Shown in pieces: positions 35,723-48,039 of a stretch of 64,000 bases of DNA. The stretch spans positions 59,311,361 to 59,375,360 of the forward strand of contig NW_023605194.1 in assembly GCF_014898055.3 (NCBI RefSeq), written 5' to 3'. This stretch comes from Talpa occidentalis. Taxonomy: Eukaryota > Chordata > Mammalia > Eulipotyphla > Talpidae. Positions within the stretch are counted from its first letter, which is position 1. Every line of letters starts with the position of its first letter. The notes under the pieces are model-generated. The model saw only the letters and a list, made by a program, of their open reading frames with translations, made no database searches and was not told the DNA's origin. The position numbers and the translations under genes are program-made.

Positions 35723-36005
35723 TTTTGGATGTTTGTTTGTTTGTTTGTTTATTTATTTATTTATTTATATAGCACTGGGTATAGTCAGAAGCACGGGAGG
35801 GTGAGAAAATTCACCAGAGCCAGAGCGGGGAACAGAACAGGCAGACTGACGAAGAAATACACTGCTGAGGGGAGCAGCAGGCGGCAGGAGAGGTCTGTTG
35901 CGCCATGTGGGACGCTCTCCGGTGGCCAGGGATCGAACAGGTGCTGCAGAGGCTGTGAGCAGCTTTGTAGCCCAGTGCTCAATCGCTGCTCGACCAGGGG
36001 AGGCC
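35723..36005 (-). mobile_element. tRNA-derived SINE, type I, within old L1
   Basis: Minus-strand copy with a (TTTG)n(TTTA)n tail. The L1 sequence continues on the right with gggtatttatttgaag. TSD not clearly resolved. Confidence 0.9.
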
Positions 36006-36505
36006 CTTGGGTATTTATTTGAAGAATAAGAAAACACTACTTTAAAGAGATAGATGACCCCTATGTTCATTGCAGCATTATATACAATAACCAAGATATG
36101 GACACAATCTAAATGCCATTGATTAATGAGTGGATAAAGAAAATGTATATACACATAATGGACTATGCACATAAAAAAAGGAGAAAATGGTGCTATTAGT
36201 GATAACATGGATAAAATGTAAGTGGATTGTGCTAAGTGAAATACATCAGAGGGAGAAAGAAATACCTCGTTATTTTACTCACATGTTGAAGATGAAGAAA
36301 CAAAGCAAACGAACAGAATAAGACAAAAAAACTCTGACAACAGAATGATCGTTACTGGGGAGGATGAAGGATGGATGGTGAATAAAGGGGAAATGGTGGA
36401 TTGAAACTAGACTACTGGTGGTGATCATAATGTAGTATACATAGGTGTCAAAAATACAAAGTTATCTGAAATGTTATAAATCAATGTTACCCCAATTTTA
36501 AAAAA

Positions 36506-37320
36506 AGACACTTTTTTATATCTCTTTTCTCTTCACAAATACTTTGTTAGCTTTTCACTGAGGTACAGTATGGTGGAGTCTGTAGGCAATTAGAGGTAAT
36601 ACATACTTCCTTGCTAAAGAGGAGAGTCCCTTCTCAGGATCTCACTAGGGAGTCTCTGTGTCCTTCTCCTGTTGGAAGCCTGATGAAAACCAGGTTTCTA
36701 TTGGAACTGACACCTGAACATTTCTTCACAAACCAGCTCTCAATGAATCAAAAATGTTCTACTCCATTAACTGCTCACCAGAATGCTGAGTGTTTGAGGA
36801 ATGGGCCATAATTCTCAAGGTTAAAGAAAGACACATTTAATTGTCTCTTTGACCACAAAATAAAGAATGCTGATGACACTTTACTGCAAGGCCCTCTGTG
36901 TATTTCCATGATCCTGTGGCACAAGGACAAGTCAACATTTTTAATTGTTAAGACCAATACTAAGAGATTGAAATTCTGCCTTTTCATGTCACAATCTTTC
37001 ATTAAGCATCACCCTGCATATCATAAATAGTGTTATTGGTATTTTTCCATGAACCACAAATAGATCTCTGCCTCTATTTCATCTGAAAATACCGTGATTT
37101 TTATGATGAGATTAATTTTTGTGTTACTGTGGTACAGGTAATTTAGTTGTTAAGAGTAAAGACAACAGCTAAATCAATAAAGAGATCATTTAAATTAGTT
37201 GGAAGAATAGGTAAAATTCAGACAGGGACATAAAACAATGGGGGTACAGGAATGATGTGACTTCCTCTCTAGTGGAAAGGACAGGAGCAAAACTTAAAGG
37301 GAAAATTAAAAATAGTTATT
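36506..37320. other. Unique intergenic DNA
   Basis: No gene or recognised repeat. Confidence 0.4.
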
Positions 37321-37324
37321 GCCG

Positions 37325-37512
37325 AGTGCTTCCAGATTTACTCTAAATGCTTTATGTACATTGATGCATTTTATTAGCCAGCTCTGCACAAAAGGAACAT
37401 TATCTTTAGTTTATAGATGAGGAAACTGAGTTATACAATGCTCAAGTAACTTGCCCAAGTTCTCACACAGTAGGAAAATCCAAAATTTCATAGTCAAGAA
37501 GATAGGCTTCAC
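37325..37512 (-). repeat. MIR SINE fossil
   Basis: gagtgcttccagatttactc, then tatagatgaggaaactgag and gtaacttgcccaagttctcac are the complement of MIR. The fossil is interrupted on the right by a SINE. Confidence 0.75.
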
Positions 37513-37522
37513 AATCTATACT

Positions 37523-37759
37523 ATTTTTTATAAAGATTTATTTATATATGCATACATGCATATTCACCAGAGACAGAGTGGGGAATAGAACAGGCAGATT
37601 GACCAAAATACACTGCTGAGAGGAGCAGAGGGCAAGACAGGAGAGGTCTGCTGTACCATGTGGGTAGCTCCCTGGCTGGGGATCGAACTCGTGCTGCAGT
37701 GGCTGTGGATAGTCTCATAGGCTGTGTCCTAACCCCTTGCACCACCAGGGAGGGCCCAG
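37523..37759 (-). mobile_element. tRNA-derived SINE, type II, internal deletion
   Basis: Minus-strand copy lacking about 40 bp next to the tail: gcatacatgcatattcaccagag joins the tail directly to the body and skips the ctggggtacaggcc segment. Short TSD aatctata at 37513-37520 and 37760-37767. Confidence 0.88.
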
Positions 37760-37767
37760 AATCTATA

Positions 37768-40010
37768 ATTTTGAAATTATTTTATCCTGAACTAACCAAT
37801 GTAGTCACTACTGGAGTATAGAGCGTGTGAAGGGAGATGGGAGTATAGAGCGTGTGAAGGGAGAAGGGGATTAGGTTGGAAAGACTTGTTGGGTTCATAT
37901 TATGAATATGAATAATATCCTGAATATGAATAATATTTTGAAGTCATGGAAGGTCTTTTGTGTTGTAGATGACATGACTAGAACTATATTTTAATAAGAA
38001 TCTGTCAGTGGTAGATGATGAATTGAGGGAGATTAGCCATATGAGCATGAGTTGGGAAGCTATATTCATAAGTAAGACAAGATTGAGAGAGTTTGATTAC
38101 ATAAATTATTTGAAGTAAGAGTAAGTTCAGGGAAACAAATATTGAGGCCTTTCAATATTCCAGGCACTGGATACAAAGATGAATTTTGCCTAGCATCCTG
38201 ATAGACCCTCAATACTAAGTTTGTTGAATGAAAGCAGAAACACACAGAGGATATCCAAGAGCATGGCTAAATGTGGTCAAAAACTATATATTTATAGATA
38301 ACATCCATTCCTCCTACCCTTTGGGTCATTAATTGCCTACAATATGTGCTGGATTAAGGGTATATAATATAATTATATTTTGATATTTCTGGGGAAAAAC
38401 TCACTTGCCTAGCATATTTAATCATGTCTCATTAGAATCCTGGAGTTCAGAATTAAGTCTGTGGTTGGCAAAATTTTATAATCTACTGTGGTGGTAAAAT
38501 GCTTAAATTTGACACAGATATGGTAACTGGTCTCATGTTTTACATGCAAAACCTCTGTACCAAGATGTACTTGTATTCTATTATATTCAATTGTCTATTT
38601 TCTAATGTTGCATATATTTATACCTAATTAAAATAAAGGAATTGTGTCTCCAAGTCTACAAATTTTACAGTGCTTGAAAATTCAAAGAGGATTACTAAAA
38701 GAATTAAGCAGCATTTATTTGCCCTTACTCAAAGTCTGCCCATTATGTACCACAATTCACAATAGGAAATTGCTTTTCAAAATCTTGCCATGCTTATAAT
38801 CCAGCAGTGAGGGGATAGCTGTCTGCAGTGAATAGTCTTATCAAAGTACTTATCACTAAGGAATTGAGAGTTTTCTATTTGTTATTTGATCCAGTTTTCC
38901 TTTAAATGCTAAATATAGAAAGAAAACAAATAATATTCATAGGCGTTCCCCCATTTTTAAGTTAAGAGACATAGAGAAGTTAAGAGTACAATTACCTAGA
39001 AAATGAAGCCAAGAGCAGAATTTTGTCATTTACAGAATTATGAAGGCACAGGTTCTGTCTTGGTCTGCTGTGCTCATTTGAAATATCTTCAGTCTTTCTC
39101 TTCCTGTAATTCCCAAATACAGATTTCTATAAAATATGTATCCAGTGGAACTGGAAACTTGAATTTGAACAAAGTAAAGTCCTTCCAGGCTCACTGCCTA
39201 ATTCCAATTAAGCCCTCCTTGATTTAGTTTAGATACTGGGCATGTAGCCCAGGACTTAATTTCATGATTATATCAAATCACGTGCATCATCAGCAGTTTC
39301 CTCTTCCATACAGATTTGCAAACTTGTATAGAGACTAACAAGGAACCCAAGAAGGAAGGAAAAATACAGGACTCCTAAACTGTGCTGAAATAATTTCCAC
39401 ACTAATTGATGGAAAAACTTACTGTTTTGTTTTTAATGAGTAGATATGCACCCAGGAGGAGAGCATTTGTGTACATGATTGGCTTCCTTGTGTTTAAAAT
39501 GTGGGGAGAAATTTAGAGCAGTAAACAGGGATGCAACCAAAATAAAGAAAACTTTGAAAATCAATCAAAGTATTGGAGATTATCCAAATCTTAGCAAAGG
39601 AGTACAAAGGTGACATACTAACTTTTAAATATGTGTCAAGTATGAAGACCATGTCTGCCAACATTATAATTTTAACAGATGTAACTAATATAGGTTTAAA
39701 TTATGAGAGATGACCTAAGAAAAACATTCTGATTTTTAAAAAAAATAGTAGCTTTTGGTTATTAAGCAGTTTTCTGAGGTGGCTGTTTTTTTCTGAAAGG
39801 AAGTTAAGAATAAGATATAACTGAAGTTTTGATTTTTGCCTAGAAGTGACATAATTCCTAGCTATTATAATCTCACTAGGGATATCACTAGGGATATTTT
39901 CAATTTGTGGAACATGAAATAATTTAGTGTTACAAATTCTTGTTAGATAAGTGCCCATTTTCAAAAGATAATCAAATATGACAAAACATTTTTAGTTCAG
40001 ATGGTTAAAC
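37768..40010. other. Unique intergenic DNA
   Basis: Contains a 27-bp tandem duplication at 37814-37867 and a tandem atcactagggat doublet near 39875-39898. No gene seen. Confidence 0.45.
37814..37867. repeat. 27-bp tandem duplication
   Basis: Two adjacent copies starting gagtatagagcgtgtgaagg (37814-37840 and 37841-37867) differ at one base. Confidence 0.95.
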
Positions 40011-40195
40011 AGCATTTTTGTGAATTTCAGCTGACTTAGAACATTGCTATTGAAAGGCCAGTAATAGGATAAACAGCAGGAATATCTTGGGGAACTTACT
40101 AGAAATGTAAATTAGGGGAGTCCATCCCTGACCTACAGCAATGCAATTTTTAGGAAACTTTGTGATTCTTATACACACTCAAGTTTGTGAAGAAT
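40011..40195 (+). repeat. MER5A-like DNA transposon fossil
   Basis: ggaacttactagaaatgtaaatt, then ccatccctgacctacagcaatg and attcttatacacactcaag with a tgtgaagaattg end match the MER5A word order. Confidence 0.65.
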
Positions 40196-40199
40196 TGTT

Positions 40200-40900
40200 T
40201 TGGAAGGTCCAAATGATTGGATCACCCAAGTCATATTCAATTCTGTTAGAATCTATTTTTATTGCACTTTGGAAATTTTCAAGATCGACTGTTCACTTGT
40301 ACTCACTTTGCTAGGAATTGATCTGTATATAGTACACTTGTGGTTTCCACATCATAAGTTCTTCAAGCCAAAAAAAAAAAAAGGATTTATTTAACATGCA
40401 CTACTATTTATTTTCCAATACATAACTATTTTTAGAATTAATCTGAGACACTTTAGAATGTGATGTCATTAGGTTGATTGCAGCTGTACCAAAATACAAT
40501 GACCTTTGCAGTGCAGTCTAGGGTCAATAAGCAATAGTTGGTTAGAAGAACCTAAATGGACCTTTTATAAAAGATTTAGTAGACCTTTGTGATTAGATTT
40601 TGTGCCACACACTTCAGTAACCTCTGCATTTTTTTTCTTTTTTCGACTTTTAAAACTTTTTAAACGTTTACCATTTTGATGTATAAAGTATACTAAAATA
40701 CACATTTTTAAAGTGTAAAATTTCTCTTGACATGTACAATAGTAACCCTGTGACATAAACTTTGATAACAGTTTCATCTAAGTTTTATGGATGCATCAGG
40801 CTAAAATAGAGTGTTATTGATGATCAGATTATATTAACAAAAGTTACTATATATTTTGGTTTAAAAATAAAAGGAAAATCGGTGGCCATTTTGTAACTTA
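40200..40900. other. Unique intergenic DNA
   Basis: No gene or repeat recognised. Confidence 0.4.
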
Positions 40901-40904
40901 AACA

Positions 40905-41000
40905 TTAATAATGAAATGGCCTACAGCATCAGAATTTTTATTTCCAGAAGAAACCTCAATGATCTTACACACATTCAAGTTTAGAAAGCACTGACTTGAA
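40905..41000 (+). repeat. Partial MER5A-like fossil
   Basis: Only the terminal part is recognisable: ttacacacattcaagtttag then aaagcactg. Confidence 0.45.
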
Positions 41001-41697
41001 AGGTCCCAATGAGGATGATTCATCTAAATGGTTGAACAGTGATAGAAAACAGTAAGGCAAAGGGTACTTTTTGATAGTCAACACCACATTCTATAGTACC
41101 CTAAGATTCAAGTGTAATAAACAACTGTTGGCCATATTGCTAATTAATTCTATCAATGGTTCTACTTCTCAGTGCAAGGATACTATGCTGCTATACGAAG
41201 GACAGAGTAAATCTAGGCTATGTACTCTTGTCAAGAAGTTTACATCTTTGGGATGAGGAAACAGTTATATGAAAAATTGCAACAATGCAAGATAGAAAAG
41301 ATTCCAACTTAACGTAAAGCAACAGATTCCCTGACATGGTTCATAACAAGTGGACTAAAGAGAAAACTTCAGATTCCAGAGGAGGGTTGGATGGATTTAC
41401 TCTTGGGCACCCATGTGGTACCAAGGCTATGTTACATGCTAGTGAGTCTAATTCTTGACTTCGAGGAGTTGTTGGTTTGCTCCACTTTCACAGAAGAAAA
41501 TGATTTTGAACTAGCTCCTGAGATATGAGCAGTGTCAGATCTAGAGGAGAGGAGGTACTAGATCCTGATTCTAAGGTTGGCTTAATGTGCACGAAACCTG
41601 TACAATCTCATAGGACTCACACAGAAGGGTCCTGTGCTTGGATTAACACTTTGCTATGCTGTCTTACAGCTCTTAATAAGTTAGGAAACAGAAGATG
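41001..41697. other. Unique intergenic DNA
   Basis: No gene or repeat recognised. Confidence 0.4.
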
Positions 41698-41710
41698 CAT
41701 AATTTTATTT

Positions 41711-41983
41711 ATTTTTGTTTTTTTAAAAGATTTATTTATTTATGCATACAAGAACTGGGGTACATGCCAGAGGTGCAGGGGGTGAGAGGATTTACCAGAG
41801 ACAGAGTGGGGAACAGAACAGGCAGATTGACCAAAGTACCCTGTTGAGGGGAGCAGCGGGCGAGTCAGGAGAGTCTGCTTGTTGTGGGTTGCTCCCTGGA
41901 TGGCCAGGAATCAAACTCATGCTGCAGTGGCTGCAGATAGCCTGATAGATTGCGTCTTAACCCTTGCGCCACCAGGGAGGCCC
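41711..41983 (-). mobile_element. tRNA-derived SINE, type II
   Basis: Minus-strand copy. Perfect 13-bp TSD cataattttattt at 41698-41710 and 41984-41996. Confidence 0.95.
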
Positions 41984-41996
41984 CATAATTTTATTT

Positions 41997-42864
41997 TGTA
42001 CTTAGTCCTACAAAACATATAGTCATTTCTGCCTCATCACCTCTTCTGCTGATTATGAACAGACATTTCTTATGCAGGGTTTATTTTCCTTGATAACAGA
42101 ATTCTTCAGTTCATATGTTAGGTACTCCCTTGAATGTACCCTAATTAAGTGTTAATTTACCTACAGACTGATAGTGCAGGAAGGAATATTTTACTTATCT
42201 GTGGGGAAACAAATTTAGTAAGCATGTTCCTTAGCAGCTAAAGAGTTCACCTTATACTGAGAATGATATAAACATACTTCAGGGGTTGCTGTTAAGAGAA
42301 AAAAGTTTAAAATCATTAAGGTTAATTTAAATAAGATTGGATGTAGAAAGACACATCCAAAGTGCTTAATATATTAATAATAAATGTACTTTCTAGTGAT
42401 TATTTCTTCTCTTTAAAATAGGAATGACTCATCAGTTTCCTTTCGTTCCTTACACAACGCAAGTAAATTACAAATTTCAAAAAACAAAGTAGCAGCTCCA
42501 ATTTTTATGGCTACTGTCAAATGAAACTTGAAATCTGCATTTTGAATCCTGTGAGGATTCAAAAATGTAAGAAGCTGGTAATCATCACCAATTGATATGT
42601 TGATGAATTAAGCTTTCTGCAGATAATACAGGCATTCTTGCCTTTAGACATAATTTATTGCAAGTATCAAGAAAAAATGTATGTGCTGAAATATTACTTC
42701 CAGTAATATTCAGGATATATAACACTGTTAATGTCTAGAAATGCTCTGGTTTTCTTCTTTGTTTCACAACTTATTTTTGGAGGAAGGTAGAAGGTATAAA
42801 GGAAAGGAGGTATAAGAGGCATAGGAAATACTGAATTTCCTATAATTGGATAACTTTACTGAAC
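41997..42864. other. Unique intergenic DNA
   Basis: No gene or repeat recognised. Confidence 0.45.
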
Positions 42865-42880
42865 AAAACCTTATTGATAA

Positions 42881-43284
42881 TATTATTCAGCAATCAAAAA
42901 AGATAAACTCATGCCATTTGCAGCAACGTGGATGGAACTAGAAGGAATTATGCTTAGTGAAGTAAGCCAGAAGGAAAAAGAAAAATATCAGATGGTTTCA
43001 CTTATAGCATGAATATAAGGGAACCAAATAAGACATCAAAGTACAAAACAATACAAAACACAACAAAGCAAAAATGGACAATTATAAACCAGAGACATAC
43101 TGCAGGGGAGGAGGAGGGAGAGGGATCAGAGGGAGGGAGGGATGAGCACAAGGGACCGAGGTGATGGTGCACGGGTGCATTGGTGAAGGAAACTCTGGGG
43201 ACTACACCTGAGGGAGTGCAGGGAAGCAAATATTGTTTAAAAATGAACAATGATGTAAAAAATAAAAAAAAATTAAAAAACCAA
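42881..43284 (+). mobile_element. 5'-truncated L1, last 404 bp
   Basis: It begins in ORF2 (encoded LFSNQKR-like then GTRRNYA...[18 protein letters not shown], ending early), followed by a G-rich 3' UTR (ggggaggaggaggg) and a 3' end reading ggggactacacctgagg...aatgaacaatgatgtaaaa. Perfect 16-bp TSD aaaaccttattgataa at 42865-42880 and 43285-43300. Same 3' UTR type as the element at 63312. Confidence 0.94.
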
Positions 43285-43300
43285 AAAACCTTATTGATAA

Positions 43301-43759
43301 AACAGAGGCCACTTGAACTTGAGCGTTCAAGGAAAATACTCAATGAAAAGTATTTATAGGGCAAATTGACATTTTCAGCTACTGTAGGTCCAGAGGAATA
43401 CTATATTAAGAGAAAAAAATGTAGTACCATATGTTCCTTTTGTTCACAGCAAAGCTGTGAAGGTAAATTAATACCACAAGTTTCATGGAAAAATGGGGAA
43501 ACAACATTATTACTATTACAGTAAATGAAGGATATACTCCTAAGATGAATTTTTATTACTTGATTATGATTTTCAGTGAGTCCAGACAAAATGGGAATAT
43601 GACGTGATCTAGCATCACAGTTTAAATTCAGAGTTAATAGTTTGTTGAAAATAATTCTGTTTCATAAAGAATTCATGATAATTTTGAAATCTACTTGGGG
43701 CAGGAGTGGTAAATAGAGATATGTACACTTCATTTTGTTGCCAAGACTGTAACTTTTCT
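43301..43759. other. Unique intergenic DNA
   Basis: No gene or repeat recognised. Confidence 0.4.
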
Positions 43760-43860
43760 GAGTGCTCGATTTATGTATATTTCATTTTGTATCCCCAAAG
43801 TTCTTAGAATTGGGTCTTGCTCAGAGGAGGCACTTAATAAATATTTATTGGATGATAAAT
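43760..43860 (+). repeat. MIR or L2 3'-end fragment
   Basis: ttgtatccccaaagttcttag...cagaggaggcacttaataaatatttattgg is the shared 3' motif of these old families. Confidence 0.55.
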
Positions 43861-44221
43861 GATAAACATAAGTAGAAGATTACATAATTTTAAAATAATC
43901 ATGGTACATTTAAAAACATTTCATATAATTATGCAACCAAGAAAATGATTCCCTACAATGTGACCTAAAAGGCAAATTATTTACTACAAAGATAATGTTA
44001 TAATTAAATTAAAATGAAATTTATATAAAAATAAAACATGGACTTTCAAATCTAAAATGCATACATCAGATAAAGACATCTTGCAATGTATCATTATGAC
44101 AAGTTATAAATCATAAAATCAATTGGATGAACACTGGTGTGATTCCATGTAACATTCCAAAATAGTAAGCAATTAAATATTTCAGATGCAGCAGAAATTA
44201 AATATTTCTTTTAAAAAGGAT
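43861..44221. other. Unique A/T-rich DNA
   Basis: Nothing recognised. Confidence 0.4.
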
Positions 44222-44228
44222 TAAAAAT

Positions 44229-44236
<8 letters not shown>

Positions 44237-44263
<27 letters not shown>

Positions 44264-44565
44264 TTTTTATAGAGGCATGTTTATTTATTTATTTATTTTG
44301 TTTGTTTGTTTTGTTTATACATGCACTGGGTACAGTCAGAAGCGCGGGAGGGTGAGAGAATTCACCAGAGCCAGAGCGGGGAGCAGAGCAGGCAGAAGGA
44401 CCGAAGTACACTGCTGAGGGGAGCAGCGGGCGGCAGGAGAGGTCTGCGCGCCATGTGGGATTCTCCGCCGGTGGCCGGGGAGCAGCCGGGGATCGAACCG
44501 GCGCCGCAGAGGCCGCGGGCAGCTTCGCAACCCAGCGCTCAACCGCTGCGCCACCGGGGAGGCCC
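44237..44565 (-). mobile_element. tRNA-derived SINE, type Ia (young)
   Basis: Minus-strand near-consensus copy, with A and B boxes intact on the complement. Perfect 15-bp TSD taaaaattttattat at 44222-44236 and 44566-44580. The tail motifs GCATGT (44275-44280) and ACATGC (44319-44324) frame an A/T spacer. Confidence 0.97.
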
Positions 44566-44580
44566 TAAAAATTTTATTAT

Positions 44581-45109
44581 CAAGAGTTCTCTCTTTACAA
44601 AGACCAAATGGAGCTATATAGCAACAATGAAAATTGTTTGAATGTCAGTGAGCTCCTCCTGCAGTTAGTAAAGATTTCAGATTGTATTAGATTGAAGAGA
44701 TTGTACGCTCTATTATATAGCTGTAACATTATCAAATAATTTGATAACTACTGAATTTTGATTTGGACAAAACAGTAATCATTAATAGCACTACTCTCCT
44801 TTTCAGATTAGTTACTGGAGACACAGTAATGGTAAATAGTCAAGACACTTGGCTCTTTATTGACTGAGCTAGGAGTATTCTTGCCCCTCCTACATCCTGA
44901 AACACCTCCAGTCTTTCCTTGTTCTTAGAAAATACCTCTCTTTTGTGTCTTCAACAGATGGCTTTCTGTTGACTCCTTCCCATTAGATTACAAACTTTTC
45001 CCAGGTTCTTCTGTCTTAAACAACTCTCCCCTAATCCCTATATACCATTTGAACCATGACTCTATTTTTATATTTTACTTCAAAAGAGTTTTCTGTTTAA
45101 TCACTGGTT
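44581..45109. other. Unique intergenic DNA
   Basis: No gene recognised. 44880-45060 has weak L2-like character. Confidence 0.35.
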
Positions 45110-45285
45110 CTCCATCCTACCTCTTTAACTTGTTGCTTCACAATCTTTACCTGTAAGATGGAAATAATGGTATTTACTTTGTAGGATTGTTTTGAAGACT
45201 AACTATATTAATGTCTGCAAAAGACAGGAAAGTACTTGAAACAATAAGGCTTAATGAATATTAGCTACTAATATTACCACTTACA
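45110..45285 (+). repeat. MIR SINE fossil
   Basis: tttacctgtaagatggaaataatgg, then ttgtaggattgttttgaagac and a aaggcttaatgaatattagct end follow MIR order. Confidence 0.65.
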
Positions 45286-45388
45286 TCACAGACTATTTCT
45301 ACTCTCAGAAACTTGCTGAATTAAGTACATTTACAAACAGACTCATTGTCATATAAGAAATACTACAGTGGGATAATAATCAAGACAT

Positions 45389-45654
45389 GGTCCTCCCTGA
45401 TGGCGCAGGGGTTAAAGGCAGCGCTATCAAGCTATCACCAGCCATTACAGCACAAGTTCTATCCCTGGCCAGCAAGGGAGCTAACCCACATGGTGCAGCA
45501 GACCTCTCATGTCGTGCCTGCTGCTCCCCTCAGCAGTGTATTTCAGTAGATCTGCCTGTTTTGCTCTCCATTCTCTCTGGTGAATTCTCTCACCTACCCC
45601 TCAATTCTGGCCTGTACCCCAGTTCTTGTATGCATAAATAAATAAATCTTTAAA
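45389..45654 (+). mobile_element. tRNA-derived SINE, type II
   Basis: Plus-strand copy. Perfect 14-bp TSD aataatcaagacat at 45375-45388 and 45655-45668. Confidence 0.95.
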
Positions 45655-45668
45655 AATAATCAAGACAT

Positions 45669-46704
45669 AACTAATAAAAATAATAATAGCTTATTATCTT
45701 TGGTAAGTGTTTATGCTAAGAAAAATGATGTCCTCATTTTTTTTCTTTCTAATCAGCCACCTATGGGTATTCAGTATTGCTAACTTCATAGATGAGGAAA
45801 CCAAGACACATAGAGTCTACAACCCACAGCATTTATTTATTATATTATTTATTTATTATATTACATTTACTCATTCTCCTCATTCTAACCAAGAAGGAGA
45901 GGAAAAATATAAACTTACTAAAATATCAATGAATATAATACATTTTGGTCTGGCACCAAAGTTCATCGAATATATACTGTTAATGTAGGCAGTTCAAATA
46001 CCATAATTAATCCTTATTAGCCCCCTGTAGTATTTTTATCTCTATTTTATTGATAAAGAGTGGTGTTGGGAAAAGTTAAGTGGAATTTATTTAGAACAAG
46101 CTCTCACTTCATTAGGCAGAGTTGAAGGTTTTCTCAGAACTGTTTGACCCAAAATTTTTTTTTGGTTAATATCCTTTATACCCATTTCACCATGCTTTAC
46201 ATCACTCTTCATTACTCTGATTCCACAATAGCTCACAAGTTCACCACTCCTCAGGTACATTCATTCTGTCAGTGTGCAGATAGCAGATGAATACTATAGG
46301 CTAGGCAAGCCACTCAGAAAAATAAAAGGAATTTATATTTAAATTCTAATAACTAATACTTTACTTAAATTAACCTTTTTGAATATTTTTGATATTAAGT
46401 GTGACAATTATAATCTACAAGAAATAAGGTTCTAGTACAGAATTTTATCAAATTCAGTGGGTTAGTAGAATAGATAATTTATGGCAATCACCTTATGTAA
46501 GTACTTTGAATAAATTCACACTTATTTCATCCATTTCTTCCTAGGGTGGTCTGTTTAATCTATTTAATTATTTTTTCAAATTATACTGTATTTATTTAAA
46601 ATTTATTTTAATTTGTACCATTTGTTTGCTTCATTTTATGAAGGAGGAGAAAGAAGATAAAGAGAAAGAAGAATAAGAGGAGAAGGATTAGAACTACTAA
46701 CCTA
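45669..46704. other. Unique intergenic DNA
   Basis: A small MIR-like trace (atagatgaggaaaccaagac) near 45789. Purine-rich block at 46640-46690. No gene. Confidence 0.4.
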
Positions 46705-46900
46705 TAAATATTCACCATGCATCAGGCCTGATTTTCACTTAATTCCAGCAATCATCAAAGATATATGTTAGTATAATACTTATTTTATAGATGAAGAAAT
46801 TGAGATATAAAAATATTAAATAATTTATTCAAGGATGTACTAATAGTGCCAGGATGAAAACTGGTGGCATGGCCCCACAGTCCATGTTTTCAGCCAACAA
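46705..46900 (-). repeat. MIR SINE fossil
   Basis: The complement carries MIR features. On the plus strand: accatgcatcaggcctg, tttatagatgaagaaattgag, then gtgccaggatgaaaactgg. Confidence 0.6.
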
Positions 46901-48039
46901 ATGATGATAATCTTTAGAGATTAACATAACATCACACACAGATATGCCTCATTTCCCCCCCCCTCCAGTGGCTGAATAGAATTCACTCTCCAAACCCAAA
47001 AAGACTGTTTTGAGTTCAGGCTTCAAAACCCTATTATAGAAGCCAGATGAAGGACTTGCTGAATTTTTAAAAAAAATTCTATCTAACATTAATTTGCTTC
47101 GATCGTATACCATCTTAATTGCAGATACCCAGATTCAATATATACATTTTTTCTTACCCTTTAAATGTAGAAAACCTAATAGATAATTCCCATTAATGCT
47201 AGTCTTGATATCAACATATCTGAAACATCACATTCATATTTTATCAGGTTCTCAGAAAATTTTGAAGGGAAAATAATAAGCATTTGTTTTTCTTCTGTTT
47301 TCATTTGTTTATTAACTGGTGCTTCTCATACTGTAATGCCCATCAAAACAAGTTTTTGCAAGAACACCATGACATAGCTATTATCAGTTAATCAGACTCC
47401 GCCAAATTAAGATTTCACACTCTAATTAGAAAAATAATGATTAATTCGTTAGTGGACTCTGATTCACTAATATATTCACATCATTATTAAGCTACTACGC
47501 ATTCTTCACCATATAAATATATTTTCTAGAAATGAATCTCAGAAGAAATTGAACTGAAAAGATTGCATATTTATATATAGTTCAGATAGAAAATGTATGA
47601 AATATTAAACATGTAAATGCTTCTGCAAAATGGTTTACTATGACCCTAAAAACTGTCTCCTATTGGTGACATTCCCTTATAATGAATCCCCTTGTGAAAT
47701 GCAAGTTACTTTAAACTTTTCTGGATCAAATAAGTCTTACAAGCCAAATATGTACATGTGAACAAGGTACAGAATTTTAAAACTTTTTAAAAAGAAAAAC
47801 AAAACTAAACTAAATGCAAACAAAAAATCTACCACCTATCCATTATACCCCTTTCATACCTGTAAGAGGAATGAAATGATGACCAAATTCTCTTTACCCT
47901 CATTTTCCTCTATTCACCTCATAGCCTTCTCAGAGTTAAGCATATAACTAGTTTCATAGCTATTATTCCAGACATAATCTAGGAAAGTGGGTTGTTTATT
48001 TTGTTATTAAGTTGGATGCCTACTTAGTGTACATCGGAT
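46901..48039. other. Unique intergenic DNA
   Basis: No gene. 47330-47490 is dense in TAAT-type words, a possible conserved non-coding element (see findings). Confidence 0.4.

Larger units (their letters stand above)
34605..36505 (+). repeat. Old L1, ORF2 C-terminal region to 3' end, split by two SINEs
   Basis: Follows L1 order from tatgctataaaactgtagtaaag (ORF2 after the RT domain) through aaatgggactataacaaac, gtttggcgagggtgtggag (cysteine motif region), ccctatgttcattgcagc, and aacatggataaaatgtaag to an A-rich end. All frames are broken. It lacks close similarity to the young L1s in the window. Confidence 0.9.

Noticed and set aside
43002..43364. 120-codon minus-strand frame
   Set aside because: It is antisense to the L1 3' UTR and its A-rich end. 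Low-complexity composition.
44306..44641. Apparent conserved 'protein family' shared by frames at 5522, 11460, 29337 and 44306
   Set aside because: The similarity is that of the SINE DNA itself in one reading frame, not selection on protein.
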